The notes under the pieces are model-generated. The model was not told where the DNA came from and made no database searches. It was given only the letters and a program-made list of their open reading frames with translations. A stretch of DNA of 64,000 bases from Sporobacter sp963675425 (lineage in GTDB: Bacteria > Bacillota > Clostridia > Oscillospirales > Oscillospiraceae), in the NCBI GenBank assembly GCA_963675425.1, contig OY776214.1, positions 3,906,001 through 3,970,000 on the forward strand, given 5' to 3'. Numbering within the stretch: position 1 is the stretch's first letter; each line of letters begins with the position of its first letter. The position numbers and the translations under genes are program-made. This document shows, piece after piece, positions 27,075 to 35,280 of the stretch.

Positions 27075-27871
27075 CTCCTGAGCGGGAAATCAACGACAAT
27101 TCCAAAGTATTGCCGGAGAGCCTGGGAGAGCTCGTCCTCCGTTTCGAGTGCTTTTTCGGTAACCAGTCCGTTATGATGAATTCGGAGCACGTTGTCATTG
27201 ATGGAGACGCTGCCGCTGTCGGTTGCGATGTTGACCATGCGCGCACGCTTAAAGCCGGAATTGGCATTTCTGGACTGATATTCGTTCGGCGCGAGAAAAT
27301 CGACATTTTCACATGGTCGTTCTGAAAATTTAAGAATCTTTTCCCGTCCTTCCGGCGTCAGGCGCCAGATCACTGTGTCGCCGTCGGCGGCTTTGTCAAA
27401 TATAAACTCGTTCTCACCAGAACGCTGGGGGTCGGGATTATCAAGGTCGAGCGCCGTACAGGGCTGCGGTCCGCCGAAGCCGACATCGCAGAAATAGCGC
27501 TTACCGTCCAGCAATATGATATTTGCGCGGTGGGAAATCGGCATATAAATGTCCAGCCGCCAGACAACACGTACGGAAATAGGAAATCCCTTAAACCCCA
27601 GGTTTTTAAGCAGACTCATAAAAAGTCCGTTGAGTTCGAAGCAGTAGCCGCCCCGACGGCGCGTCACAATCTTGTCATAAAGGCCGGCTGTATCCAGCCG
27701 GATTTCACGCCCGGCGTCGTAAACGTCCAGATTTTCAAACGGCACAGCCATCTGGTGTGCCCGGACGAGGCTGTCCAACGTGGTCTTGTCCGGCGTCAGC
27801 GGCCCGGTATAATTAAGACGCTCCAGATATTGCTGCCGGTCGGGCAGGGGTGCGTAATATTCCTCAAACAT
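27071..27871 (-). CDS. arylamine N-acetyltransferase
   Basis: 266 residues. The catalytic triad is visible as Cys77 in RRGGYCFELNGLF, His114 in ISHRANI and Asp129 in CDVGFG. The N-terminal VPFENLDVYDA motif is also diagnostic. These enzymes transfer acetyl from acetyl-CoA to aromatic amines and hydrazines; some are biosynthetic amide synthases in natural-product loci, but no such locus is nearby. The stop codon lies in the right arm of the terminator. Confidence 0.93.
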   Translation of the reverse strand: MFEEYYAPLPDRQQYLERLNYTGPLTPDKTTLDSLVRAHQMAVPFENLDVYDAGREIRLDTAGLYDKIVTRRRGGYCFELNGLFMSLLKNLGFKGFPISVRVVWRLDIYMPISHRANIILLDGKRYFCDVGFGGPQPCTALDLDNPDPQRSGENEFIFDKAADGDTVIWRLTPEGREKILKFSERPCENVDFLAPNEYQSRNANSGFKRARMVNIATDSGSVSINDNVLRIHHNGLVTEKALETEDELSQALRQYFGIVVDFPLRR

Positions 27872-28169
27872 GCATCAGTGTCCTCCGTTTTATGTTTTAC
27901 CTTTATTAGTTGAAAGTTTACGTCAGTTGTGTATAATAATATTTGATACGCTAGTAAGCACTGCGCAAATTGATTTGGATGTCTGGACGAGAAGATTTTT
28001 TGTCAGTTCGTTCAAAATACGCAGGCAATACTTTGTGTATTAACGAGGCTTTTTGGGCGAACCGGCGGAACTTAATCCGTTCAGATGCCGACAGCCGATT
28101 TGTGCAGTGGTTACTTTAGGCAAACGCCCTGGATTACCGGCATACCGTACTCACTGAGGGAGGTGCTTC
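27872..28169. other. intergenic region without recognised features
   Basis: About 300 bases between divergent genes. Presumably carries the promoters for both, but no convincing -35/-10 pair stood out. Confidence 0.4.
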
Positions 28170-28484
28170 ATGCTGTTCAGCCGTAATATTCTGCCGTCCT
28201 GCTCCTACTGCCGTTTCGGCAGCGTCATCGGCGGCGGCGAGGTCGCCTGTATCAGACGCGGTATCATGTCAGCCGCCGGTTGCTGCCGGCAGTATGTATA
28301 CGATCCGCTCAAGCGCGTACCTGACCGGCAAATGCAGTTTAACGTACACGCTCTTGCCGATAAATTCCCGGAGGATATCAATTATGATCCCGAGGCTGAG
28401 CGCGAGGCTCAGCTGGAGGCGGAAATTAATGCCCGGCTCAATGAAGAGCTCAAAACACAGCTGGATTTTGAGATGCCGGAATAA
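28170..28484 (+). CDS. small cysteine-rich hypothetical protein
   Basis: 104 residues, with GGGAGGTG seven bases before the ATG. The N-terminal half has CSYCRFGSVIGGGEVACIRRGI and CCRQYVYDPLKR, four to five cysteines in a zinc-knuckle-like spacing. The C-terminal half is an acidic helix (EAEREAQLEAEINARLNEELK). The Cys pattern with YDPLKR afterwards fits a family of Clostridial hypothetical proteins I recall. Function unknown; possibly zinc binding. Confidence 0.7.
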   Translation: MLFSRNILPSCSYCRFGSVIGGGEVACIRRGIMSAAGCCRQYVYDPLKRVPDRQMQFNVHALADKFPEDINYDPEAEREAQLEAEINARLNEELKTQLDFEMPE

Positions 28485-28511
28485 GCACAGTCGTCCAGGT
28501 ATTATAAATGC

Positions 28512-28979
28512 TCAGCGTTTTAACCCGACAATTTGACAGTTTACTACGCCGTGTTCGATTTCGAGCACGGCGTATGTATTTTTCCAGGACCCCACACTGC
28601 CGGGATTGACGATCAGAAGACCATCTACGGATTCCTGAAGCGTTAAGTGTGTATGACCGAATAAAAGGATGTCCGCGCGGCGTGAAAGAGCTGAATTGAG
28701 TAAGGCGCCGAGCCCCGTCTTCACGCCGTACAGATGGCCGTGCGCCATAAAAATACGCTTGCCTTCCTTAACGAATTCATCATACTCCGGCTCATCCGAA
28801 CGGCCGTCACAATTACCCCGGACGGCCCGCAGCTCAATGTGCGGGTACGCCTCGCGCAGCGGCACGCAGTCCTGCGCATGATCGCCGAGATGGAGTATCA
28901 AGTCCGGTCGCTCGTCGAAAACGGCATCCAGCATCACCTGGGTTTGGCCGTGCGAGTCGGAAAAAACAAGAATTTTCAT
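28512..28979 (-). CDS. YfcE/MJ0936-type metallophosphoesterase
   Basis: 155 residues from ATG 28979, with GGGAG six bases upstream; a longer frame has no family similarity before this point. MKILVFSDSHG holds the first metal ligands (Asp8, His10), then LHLGDHAQD, RGNCD, MAHGHLYG, LFGHTHL and VNPGSVG, a complete calcineurin-like set. These cleave phosphodiesters with Mn2+; the physiological substrate is unknown. Alone on the minus strand between two plus-strand genes. Confidence 0.93.
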   Translation of the reverse strand: MKILVFSDSHGQTQVMLDAVFDERPDLILHLGDHAQDCVPLREAYPHIELRAVRGNCDGRSDEPEYDEFVKEGKRIFMAHGHLYGVKTGLGALLNSALSRRADILLFGHTHLTLQESVDGLLIVNPGSVGSWKNTYAVLEIEHGVVNCQIVGLKR

Positions 28980-29135
28980 AATGTCTCCCGTAGAAAGCGA
29001 AAGCAGACGGCGGACGGGGCGGTGCCCGCGCATTGTGTGTAACCACTTGCCGCTCAATGAATATACTGATTTAGAACACTGTTTCAGGCTCAAGCGAAGC
29101 GGTCTTTATCATAACGTAATCGAAAGGATGGTCAA

Positions 29136-29405
29136 ATGATGGATAATGATCTGGGCAAGATGGCCAATGACTTACTCAATTCCTCGGAAGGGGCTAAACT
29201 CAGCGAGAAGAAAGACGATATCGAAAAGCTGATTAATTCTCGGGAGGGCCAGAACGTCAAGAACATGTTGAGCGGAAATGAGGCCAACCTGAAAGCCGCT
29301 TTTGCTAACGGCGATATGTCCACACTACAACAAGCACTGGCAGAAGTACTTAAAACGGAGGACGGGGCCAAACTGGCCCAGCAGATTCAAAACCTGATGA
29401 AATAA
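29136..29405 (+). CDS. small helical hypothetical protein (cluster gene 1)
   Basis: 89 residues, all predicted helical, highly charged, with two similar segments: LNSSEGAKLSEKKDDIEKL and INSREGQNVKNMLSGN, each with an S-x-EG-x-x-(V/L) turn, and a third in LKTEDGAKLAQQIQNLMK. The repeated EG(A/Q) turn suggests a tandem short-helix repeat. AAGGATGG precedes the start (ATG 29136 or 29139). It heads a tightly packed three-gene set. Function unknown. Confidence 0.65.
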   Translation: MMDNDLGKMANDLLNSSEGAKLSEKKDDIEKLINSREGQNVKNMLSGNEANLKAAFANGDMSTLQQALAEVLKTEDGAKLAQQIQNLMK

Positions 29406-29429
29406 TTCGGATACCGTATGGAGGCGCTT

Positions 29430-29804
29430 ATGAGCGAGTTTGACGATAAACTGAACAAGATCCTGTCGTCTCCGGAGGATATGGAAAAAATCCTGAATAT
29501 GGCCCGCTCGCTCACTGGCGCCTCTTCGGCGCCGGCCGAGGGGGGCGGAGAACAAGCTCCGGCGACGCCCGATCTTGGCTCTATCTCTTCGGCGCTTGGC
29601 GATTTGGACCCGAAGCTGTTTCGTATGGTCACCCGTTTGGCCAGCGAGTATAAATCCGGAAACAACGACAAATCGGCATTGCTTAATGCCATGAAGCCTT
29701 ATCTCAGAGAAGACCGGCACGCCAAGATCGACAAGGCGGCCGAGATCGCAAAACTGGCCAGGCTCGCCAAGGTGGCTTTTTCGGAGCTGTCTGGAGGTGA
29801 CTAA
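29430..29804 (+). CDS. hypothetical protein (cluster gene 2)
   Basis: 124 residues from ATG 29430, chosen because GGAGG lies five bases upstream; an in-frame ATG at 29418 overlaps that site. The N-terminus FDDKLNKILSSPEDMEKILNMA and the C-terminus (PYLREDRHAKIDKAAEIAKLARLAKVAF) are helical, linked by an Ala/Pro/Gly stretch. The LSSPEDMEKI turn echoes LNSSEGAK of the preceding protein. The stop overlaps the next start (TAATG). It may be an adaptor; no known motif. Confidence 0.65.
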   Translation: MSEFDDKLNKILSSPEDMEKILNMARSLTGASSAPAEGGGEQAPATPDLGSISSALGDLDPKLFRMVTRLASEYKSGNNDKSALLNAMKPYLREDRHAKIDKAAEIAKLARLAKVAFSELSGGD

Positions 29805-30259
29805 TGTATAATAGATACATCGGCAATACCGGGAAATTTGTCCGCGTAGATGACGGCCCTGCTTTAGCCAGAGCCGGCATCGGACCGGCGCACGCGCCGC
29901 CGCCCCCGGCTTCCCCACCGCCGCCACCGCCACCGCCAACAAATATAAAAAGCGAATCGGCAGGCGGCTTACTCAGCGGATTGGGTAGCTTGGGCAACTT
30001 GGGCAGTTTACGCAATTTATTTGGCGGCGCGGGAAAAAGTCTGTTTGGCGGCAAGGGACTCTTAGGCGGAGCGGAAGGCGGATTTTTCGGCGGCCTGAGA
30101 GGCGGGCTTCAGGATATGCTCGGCAATCTGCCTTTCGGCCTTGATATCGGCGATATCATGCTGCTTCTGATGCTGCTGTTCTTCTTCATGGAAAGCGGGG
30201 ATGAGGAATTTATCATCATATTGGTAATTATCGCCATCAGTGTCTTCAGAGACCACTGA
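29804..30259 (+). CDS. Pro/Gly-rich small membrane protein (cluster gene 3)
   Basis: 151 residues. An N-terminal polar stretch with a run of prolines at about 32-45 (PPPPASPPPPPPPP), a glycine/leucine-rich middle with GSLGNLGSLRNLFGG and repeated FGG, then a C-terminal membrane segment (DIMLLLMLLFFFMESGDEEFII) that ends in a second hydrophobic stretch. The DIMLLLMLLFFFMESGDEE motif recalls small spore-associated Clostridia membrane proteins, without proof. Translationally coupled to gene 2. Unknown function. Confidence 0.65.
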   Translation: MYNRYIGNTGKFVRVDDGPALARAGIGPAHAPPPPASPPPPPPPPTNIKSESAGGLLSGLGSLGNLGSLRNLFGGAGKSLFGGKGLLGGAEGGFFGGLRGGLQDMLGNLPFGLDIGDIMLLLMLLFFFMESGDEEFIIILVIIAISVFRDH

Positions 30260-30317
30260 TGGCCTCCTGATTTCGGACAAGCCGTGAAGCGGGCAGGTCT
30301 CGGTTAAGCAGGTTAAA

Positions 30318-31094
30318 TTAATCGCCGCTGATGGCCGGTGTACCGTCCGGCAGATCAAAGCGCGCAGCATCCACATCCGTCGTATACCCCAACGCGGACA
30401 TCTCATAGACCTTCGTCGTTCCGTCATACTGCTCCGCACCAACCAACAGGCCTGTTTTGGCCGATATGTAACAGGTCGTCAGATACTGAAGCTTCCCCGC
30501 TCTGTAACGAACAACAATACACATCTCACCGTTATAATTTTCGTAGTCGGCAAAGGTAATGTCCGACGGTTCAACGTCCAATACATCCTCATAGGTCAGG
30601 AGCATCTGGTACATGTCCGACAGCTTCATGTTGTTTTCAGACGCGTCAGGCTCCGAAATATAATAATCATCATCGCCGTCATTCCAGACATAAAGCGTCC
30701 TGTCGACGATGATGATGTTTTTATTCTGTCCGCCGCCATGGATTTCCACAGATCTGGCAGCATCCAAAACGGCTACGTCAATATCATATTCGGCGGAACC
30801 GTCGGCATAATAGCTGATCACGACGAGCTGCCGCGAATATTGGGTCGGCCTTTGCAGCGAGGCTATGACCTCCTGGACCGTATCCGTTGTGACCTCTACG
30901 CGTGCCAGTCCCCCGTCCGTTGCCAGCGAGCCGCTTTGAGTGCCCGGCGGATCGGAAACGCCGACGGGTGTTTCCGGCAGGTTCATCTGGCGTGTCTCCA
31001 TGGAGATCCTGGACAAGAGCAAACTGACAGCGATGACGAGCACGGCAAGAACGGTGCCCGCCAGCGTTATAAAGCGCACTCTTTTAGAGCTCAT
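30318..31094 (-). CDS. membrane-anchored extracytoplasmic protein, LolA-like fold suspected
   Basis: 258 residues. One N-terminal transmembrane helix (about 8-28) and an extracytoplasmic domain with beta strands: RQLVVISYYADGSAEYDI, IIIVDRTLYVWNDGDD, and YLTTCYISAKTGLLVGAEQYDG. The last two look like the outer-membrane-lipoprotein-sorting (LolA/YdhK-like) fold found in Gram-positive surface proteins, but this is weak. Its start overlaps the end of the TagO-type gene by 11 bases, so the two are co-translated. Confidence 0.6.
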   Translation of the reverse strand: MSSKRVRFITLAGTVLAVLVIAVSLLLSRISMETRQMNLPETPVGVSDPPGTQSGSLATDGGLARVEVTTDTVQEVIASLQRPTQYSRQLVVISYYADGSAEYDIDVAVLDAARSVEIHGGGQNKNIIIVDRTLYVWNDGDDDYYISEPDASENNMKLSDMYQMLLTYEDVLDVEPSDITFADYENYNGEMCIVVRYRAGKLQYLTTCYISAKTGLLVGAEQYDGTTKVYEMSALGYTTDVDAARFDLPDGTPAISGD

Positions 31095-32352
31095 CCCTAT
31101 CCTCCGGCTCTATAGAATCTGAACCACGGCCGCTTTTGCCGTCCTTATCCGTCCCGCCTGCGTTAACCGTTTCTTTGGGCCGCGACGCTTCTTCATCTGT
31201 ACCGTCATCCAGAGCTGGCGCGTCCAGTGTATTATCGTCATCTTTTGCGTCCGGACTGCGCGTTGCGTCATCTTCGCCCGCCTTGTCGTCCGGCCGGTCA
31301 TCCTGATGGATACGGTCTCTTTTAATACCCTTGGATATAAAGTAGCCAATGATACCCGCAACAAAGAACGAAACAACCAGTATGATGGCGCGTATCTCGC
31401 CGCGTGTTGCAATCACAACGGCCGCCATGCCCAGAACGCCGCTGATGGCGTAGGCAATTGCGACGGCCTGCTTCTGGTTGAAGCCCATGTCAATGAGCCG
31501 GTGATGGAAATGACCGCGGTCCGGCTTCATGGGGTTCTTGCCTCTCAGCAGCCGTCGAATAAAGGAAAACGCCGTATCGAACAAGGGCAATCCGACGACC
31601 AGGAACGGCACAGCAAATGAAATAAAGGCATACCATTTAAAAAGCCCGATAATGGATACGGTAGCCAGCACGTAACCAAGAAGCAGCGCGCCTGTATCTC
31701 CCATAAATATCTTAGCCGGATTTTTATTATACGGTAAAAATCCGATGCATGAGCCAGCCAGCGCCGCCGTGATAACCGCCACATTACCGTCGACCCCGAC
31801 GAGCGCGATGACGAGCATCGTAAACGACGAGATCGTTGATATCCCGGCCGCCAGGCCGTCCAGGCCGTCGATCAGATTGACGGAATTCGTGATAGCCACA
31901 ATCCAAAGCACGGTAAGGGGCACGGACCAGCCGCCCAGGACGAGGTATTCCGAGTTGCTCCAGATGCTGAGGTTTGATAAAACATTGATGACGACGCCAT
32001 AATAGACGGCTATGAGCGCTGCCGCAATCTGAACAACGAACTTAACGAGAGCCGGCAGCGGAACGATATCGTCGATCACGCCGATGATCACAACGACAAC
32101 CGAGCCAAGCAGAATCCCCTGTACTTCCCTGGTGATGTCGGCAAACAGCACAACGCTCAGGATAAAGCCGATAAAAATGGCAAGGCCTCCCAGGCGCGGG
32201 ATCGGCTGCGTGTGCATCCGGCGCGCATCCTTCGGGACGTCAATCGCGCCGACGCGGTTGGCAAAGGATTTAACGATCGGCGTCGCGGCGAAGCTGATGA
32301 TAAAGGACGCTGCAATCGCCAGACCCACCTGTATAAAAAGTTTATTCAGCAT
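31084..32352 (-). CDS. undecaprenyl-phosphate GlcNAc-1-phosphate transferase (TagO/WecA/MraY family)
   Basis: 422 residues from ATG 32352 (GGAGCG upstream); a longer frame adds unrelated sequence. About eleven membrane segments. Diagnostic cytoplasmic motifs: DARRMHTQPIPRLGG, GVIDDI, NLIDGLDGLAAGIS, and GDTGALLLGYVLA, with HFHHRLIDMG near the end. It loads the first sugar phosphate onto undecaprenyl phosphate for teichoic acid or secondary wall polymer. The last 70 residues are an acidic Asp-rich tail not normal for the family. Confidence 0.93.
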   Translation of the reverse strand: MLNKLFIQVGLAIAASFIISFAATPIVKSFANRVGAIDVPKDARRMHTQPIPRLGGLAIFIGFILSVVLFADITREVQGILLGSVVVVIIGVIDDIVPLPALVKFVVQIAAALIAVYYGVVINVLSNLSIWSNSEYLVLGGWSVPLTVLWIVAITNSVNLIDGLDGLAAGISTISSFTMLVIALVGVDGNVAVITAALAGSCIGFLPYNKNPAKIFMGDTGALLLGYVLATVSIIGLFKWYAFISFAVPFLVVGLPLFDTAFSFIRRLLRGKNPMKPDRGHFHHRLIDMGFNQKQAVAIAYAISGVLGMAAVVIATRGEIRAIILVVSFFVAGIIGYFISKGIKRDRIHQDDRPDDKAGEDDATRSPDAKDDDNTLDAPALDDGTDEEASRPKETVNAGGTDKDGKSGRGSDSIEPEDRDEL

Positions 32353-32592
32353 AATCGCTCCAGACGGCACGCTTTTAAGCGGCCTTAAGCCGCCGTATAC
32401 ACAGCGCGCCGGCCGCCGTTGCGGCCGGCGGCCGGCCGATTCTCTGTATAGTCTGTGTTTACCGCCTCTTTGGACGGGTTCATGTTTGTTTTGTTCCGTT
32501 TTGCCCGCTTTGCTGACAATTCTTAGTAGCCGTAGGCAACAGCTCGTAGTCAAAGAAGGCGTAAGCACCTGCTTTTCATCTGTAGGGTAATA
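32353..32592. other. intergenic region with a GC-rich stem
   Basis: About 240 bases between trpS and the TagO-type gene. A perfect eight-pair stem, CCGGCCGC-CGTT-GCGGCCGG at 32409-32428, lies in a run of alternating CCGG. No T-run; its role as a terminator for trpS is uncertain. Confidence 0.4.
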
Positions 32593-33591
32593 TTATCTCT
32601 GGACAAAGCCGACTTTTTTATACACCTTGCGCAGCGTTTTGCTCGCAGCGTACGCTGCCTTTTCGGCGCCGTCCTTGTACACCTTCTCCAGATAGGCCTT
32701 ATCGGAAAGCATACGCGCAGCCTCCTCTCGGAACGGACGCAGCATCTCCACAACGGCTTCGCCGACCGCCAGCTTGAAGTCACCGTAACCCTTCCCTGTA
32801 AATTCGTTTTCAATGTCTTCAAACGATTTGCCCGTGGCAACGGCATAAATCTGCATAAGATTGGATACCCCCGGCTTACCAGCGACGTCGTAGCGCACAC
32901 GCGTCTCGCTGTCTGTAACGGCGCGCTTGAACGCGCGCATGATATCCTCCGGCTTATCCATGATGCAGATGCAGCCGCCGTTATCAATATCGGACTTGGA
33001 CATCTTGCTTGTTGGGTCCTGCAGGCTCATGACGCGCGCACCGACCTTCGGAATAAACGGGTCGGGCATTGTAAAGACGTCGCCGTAAATACCATTGAAA
33101 CGCGCGGCGATATCACGCGTGAGCTCAAGGTGCTGCTTCTGGTCCTCGCCGACCGGCACAAGATCGGCCTGGTACAGGAGAATATCGGCCGCCATAAGCG
33201 ACGGGTATGTGAAAAGGCCGGCGTTTATATTGTCGGCGTTCTTTTTCGATTTATCCTTAAACTGCGTCATACGCGACAGCTCGCCGAACATGGTATAGCA
33301 GTTTAACACCCAGGCCAGCTCCGCGTGCGCGGGCACCTGGCTCTGGATGAAAATGACGTTTTTTTCCGGATCGAGACCGCAGGCGATGTATTGGGCAATC
33401 TGCTCGAGCGTCGTCCGGCGCAGCACAGCCGGTTCCTGCCGCTCGGTGACGGCGTGAAGGTCGGCCATCATGTAATAACAGTTATACGTCTCGGCCAGCT
33501 CCACCCAGTTCTTGATGGCGCCAAGGTAGGATCCGAGCGTCAGTGCGCCGCTGGGCTTAATACCGGACAGAATTGTCTTTTTTTCTTCCAT
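32593..33591 (-). CDS. trpS: tryptophanyl-tRNA synthetase
   Basis: 332 residues from ATG 33591 (AAGGAATG upstream). The class I signature appears as SGIKPSGALTLGSYLGA with the HIGH-equivalent inside it, and KMSKSD at about 195-200 is the second signature. Activates Trp and charges tRNA-Trp. The leader between it and the aminotransferase gene (70 bases) is too short for a T-box, so T-box control from this gap is unlikely. Confidence 0.97.
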   Translation of the reverse strand: MEEKKTILSGIKPSGALTLGSYLGAIKNWVELAETYNCYYMMADLHAVTERQEPAVLRRTTLEQIAQYIACGLDPEKNVIFIQSQVPAHAELAWVLNCYTMFGELSRMTQFKDKSKKNADNINAGLFTYPSLMAADILLYQADLVPVGEDQKQHLELTRDIAARFNGIYGDVFTMPDPFIPKVGARVMSLQDPTSKMSKSDIDNGGCICIMDKPEDIMRAFKRAVTDSETRVRYDVAGKPGVSNLMQIYAVATGKSFEDIENEFTGKGYGDFKLAVGEAVVEMLRPFREEAARMLSDKAYLEKVYKDGAEKAAYAASKTLRKVYKKVGFVQR

Positions 33592-33661
33592 TTGAGATTC
33601 ATTCCTTAATTTGTTGATAACCCGCATTGTCTGGGAATCGGGTTGCGGGAGGCGGGTTAAA

Positions 33662-34846
33662 TCAAAGCCCGTATTCCTGCGCAAGCTTCTTAAACGCCGG
33701 CAGCGAGCGCTCAATCATGTCTTTGGAAACACAATAGGCAATGCGCACATAGCCGGGGCAGGCAAACGACGTGCCGGGGACGAGCAGCAGATTGTACTTT
33801 TTAGCCTTCTGGACGAACGCCTTGTCGTCCTCCGGCGTTTTCATCCACATATAAAACGCGCCCTGCGGGAATACGCATTCAAACCCACAGCCGGTAAGTC
33901 CGTCGTACAGGAGCTTTCTGTTGGTGTCATACGCCCCGATATCGGTTGATTCATTCAGGCAGCGCGCCACCGCCAACTGCTGGAGTGACGGCGCGTTGAC
34001 AAAGCCGATGACGCGCGTGGCGATACAGGCCGCATTAAAAACAAGCTGAAAATCCTCGACCTCGGAGGGTATGAGCAGATAGCCGATGCGCTCGCCGGGG
34101 AGGGATAGCGACTTGGACCAGGAATAGCAAACCAGTGTGTTTTTATAGAATTTCGTGATGAACGGCACATCAATACCATCATAAGCCAGTTCGCGGTATG
34201 GCTCATCGGAAATAATAAAAATGCTCGTGCCGTATTCCTTCTGCTTAGCCTCCAGCACCGCGGCGATTTTTTGAATCGATTCGGCTGAATAGACGACACC
34301 GGTAGGATTGTTTGGCGTGTTTAAAATAACGGCTTTTGTCTTGGGGGTTATGAGGGCGGCCAGCTTATCGGTATCGGGCTGAAAGCCCGGGATATTCGGC
34401 TCCACAGCCTTGAGCACGCCGTCGTAATTGCCGACGTAGTTGCCATATTCCACAAAATACGGCGCGAATACGGCCACCTCGTCGCCGGGATTTAAAAGCG
34501 TTTTAAACGCGACGTTGATGGCGCCCGCCGCGCCCACTGACATAATAATATTGTTGGCGTTAAACGACGTATTAAACCGTCTGTTAAGCGAATCGGCCAC
34601 AGCGCGCCGCGCCGAATCAAAGCCGGCATTGGACATATAGCCGTGGAGCGTCACGGGCTCTTCGCTCGTCAGAATATCCATCATCGCTGTCTTAACAGCC
34701 GCCGGCGCCGGAAAATTCGGGTTGCCGAGGCTGAAATCATACACATTCTCGCGGCCAAACTCTACCGCCATTTTAGCACCTTCCTCAAACATCGCGCGTA
34801 TAACGCTGTTGTTCTCGGCCAGTTTTTTCATTTTCTCGGAAATCAT
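33662..34846 (-). CDS. class I/II pyridoxal-phosphate aminotransferase
   Basis: 394 residues from ATG 34846, with GGGAGG seven bases upstream. The PLP lysine lies in SWSKSLSLPGERIGYL at about 231-246; NTPNNPTG at about 168-175 and the SDEPYREL motif are also present. It is aspartate-aminotransferase-like, but the amino donor cannot be predicted. Its own promoter (35017-35044) leaves a leader of about 170 bases. trpS follows downstream in the same direction. Confidence 0.92.
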   Translation of the reverse strand: MISEKMKKLAENNSVIRAMFEEGAKMAVEFGRENVYDFSLGNPNFPAPAAVKTAMMDILTSEEPVTLHGYMSNAGFDSARRAVADSLNRRFNTSFNANNIIMSVGAAGAINVAFKTLLNPGDEVAVFAPYFVEYGNYVGNYDGVLKAVEPNIPGFQPDTDKLAALITPKTKAVILNTPNNPTGVVYSAESIQKIAAVLEAKQKEYGTSIFIISDEPYRELAYDGIDVPFITKFYKNTLVCYSWSKSLSLPGERIGYLLIPSEVEDFQLVFNAACIATRVIGFVNAPSLQQLAVARCLNESTDIGAYDTNRKLLYDGLTGCGFECVFPQGAFYMWMKTPEDDKAFVQKAKKYNLLLVPGTSFACPGYVRIAYCVSKDMIERSLPAFKKLAQEYGL

Positions 34847-35016
34847 CCAAAAACCTCCCACGCACTGATATACATTTATAAATACGCCCCCCGCATGGAC
34901 AGTTATTGCGCCTGTATTCGGCCGCCATATAAGCGTTCAGGAACTGGGCGCATTATCGTGTCAGCGTGATTTCCGCGCAAACACCTCCCGCGGGTTTTGT
35001 GATACTCTAAAGCGAT

Positions 35017-35044
35017 ATTGTATCATACATTGGCGAAATTTCAA
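35017..35044 (-). promoter_or_regulatory. promoter of the aminotransferase gene
   Basis: On the minus strand: TTGAAA, 16 bases, TACAAT. Good boxes, one base shorter than optimal spacing; the next downstream start is 34846. Confidence 0.55.
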
Positions 35045-35205
35045 TGAATAAATGATGTTGCCGGGCCCATTGCCACCATTTTTAACGGGCCATTTACTTA
35101 CATCTGGCCTATACGGTACACTAGCACCCGTTCACTCATCGGGTGGCTTTCTGGATTTTTAACAAGACGGGAACAAACGCAGCCGTTTTTCAGTCATAGA
35201 TAATA

Positions 35206-35211
35206 TATAAT
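35206..35211 (+). promoter_or_regulatory. TATAAT -10 element upstream of the first serpin
   Basis: A perfect TATAAT 70 bases before the serpin start, but with no good -35 box at 16-18 bases; perhaps helped by an activator. Confidence 0.4.
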
Positions 35212-35280
35212 GGGGAGTAACAAAGCGCCGGTGTGACATAATAATCCCAAAATATGCCGACCGGCTGATGGAGGTGCACC

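Noticed and set aside
28540..28575. Terminator hairpin near the end of the phosphoesterase gene
   Set aside because: The inverted repeat lies inside the coding sequence and has no T-run.
33592..33661. T-box leader of trpS
   Set aside because: Only 70 bases lie between the aminotransferase stop and the trpS start; too short for a T-box, and no specifier structure seen.
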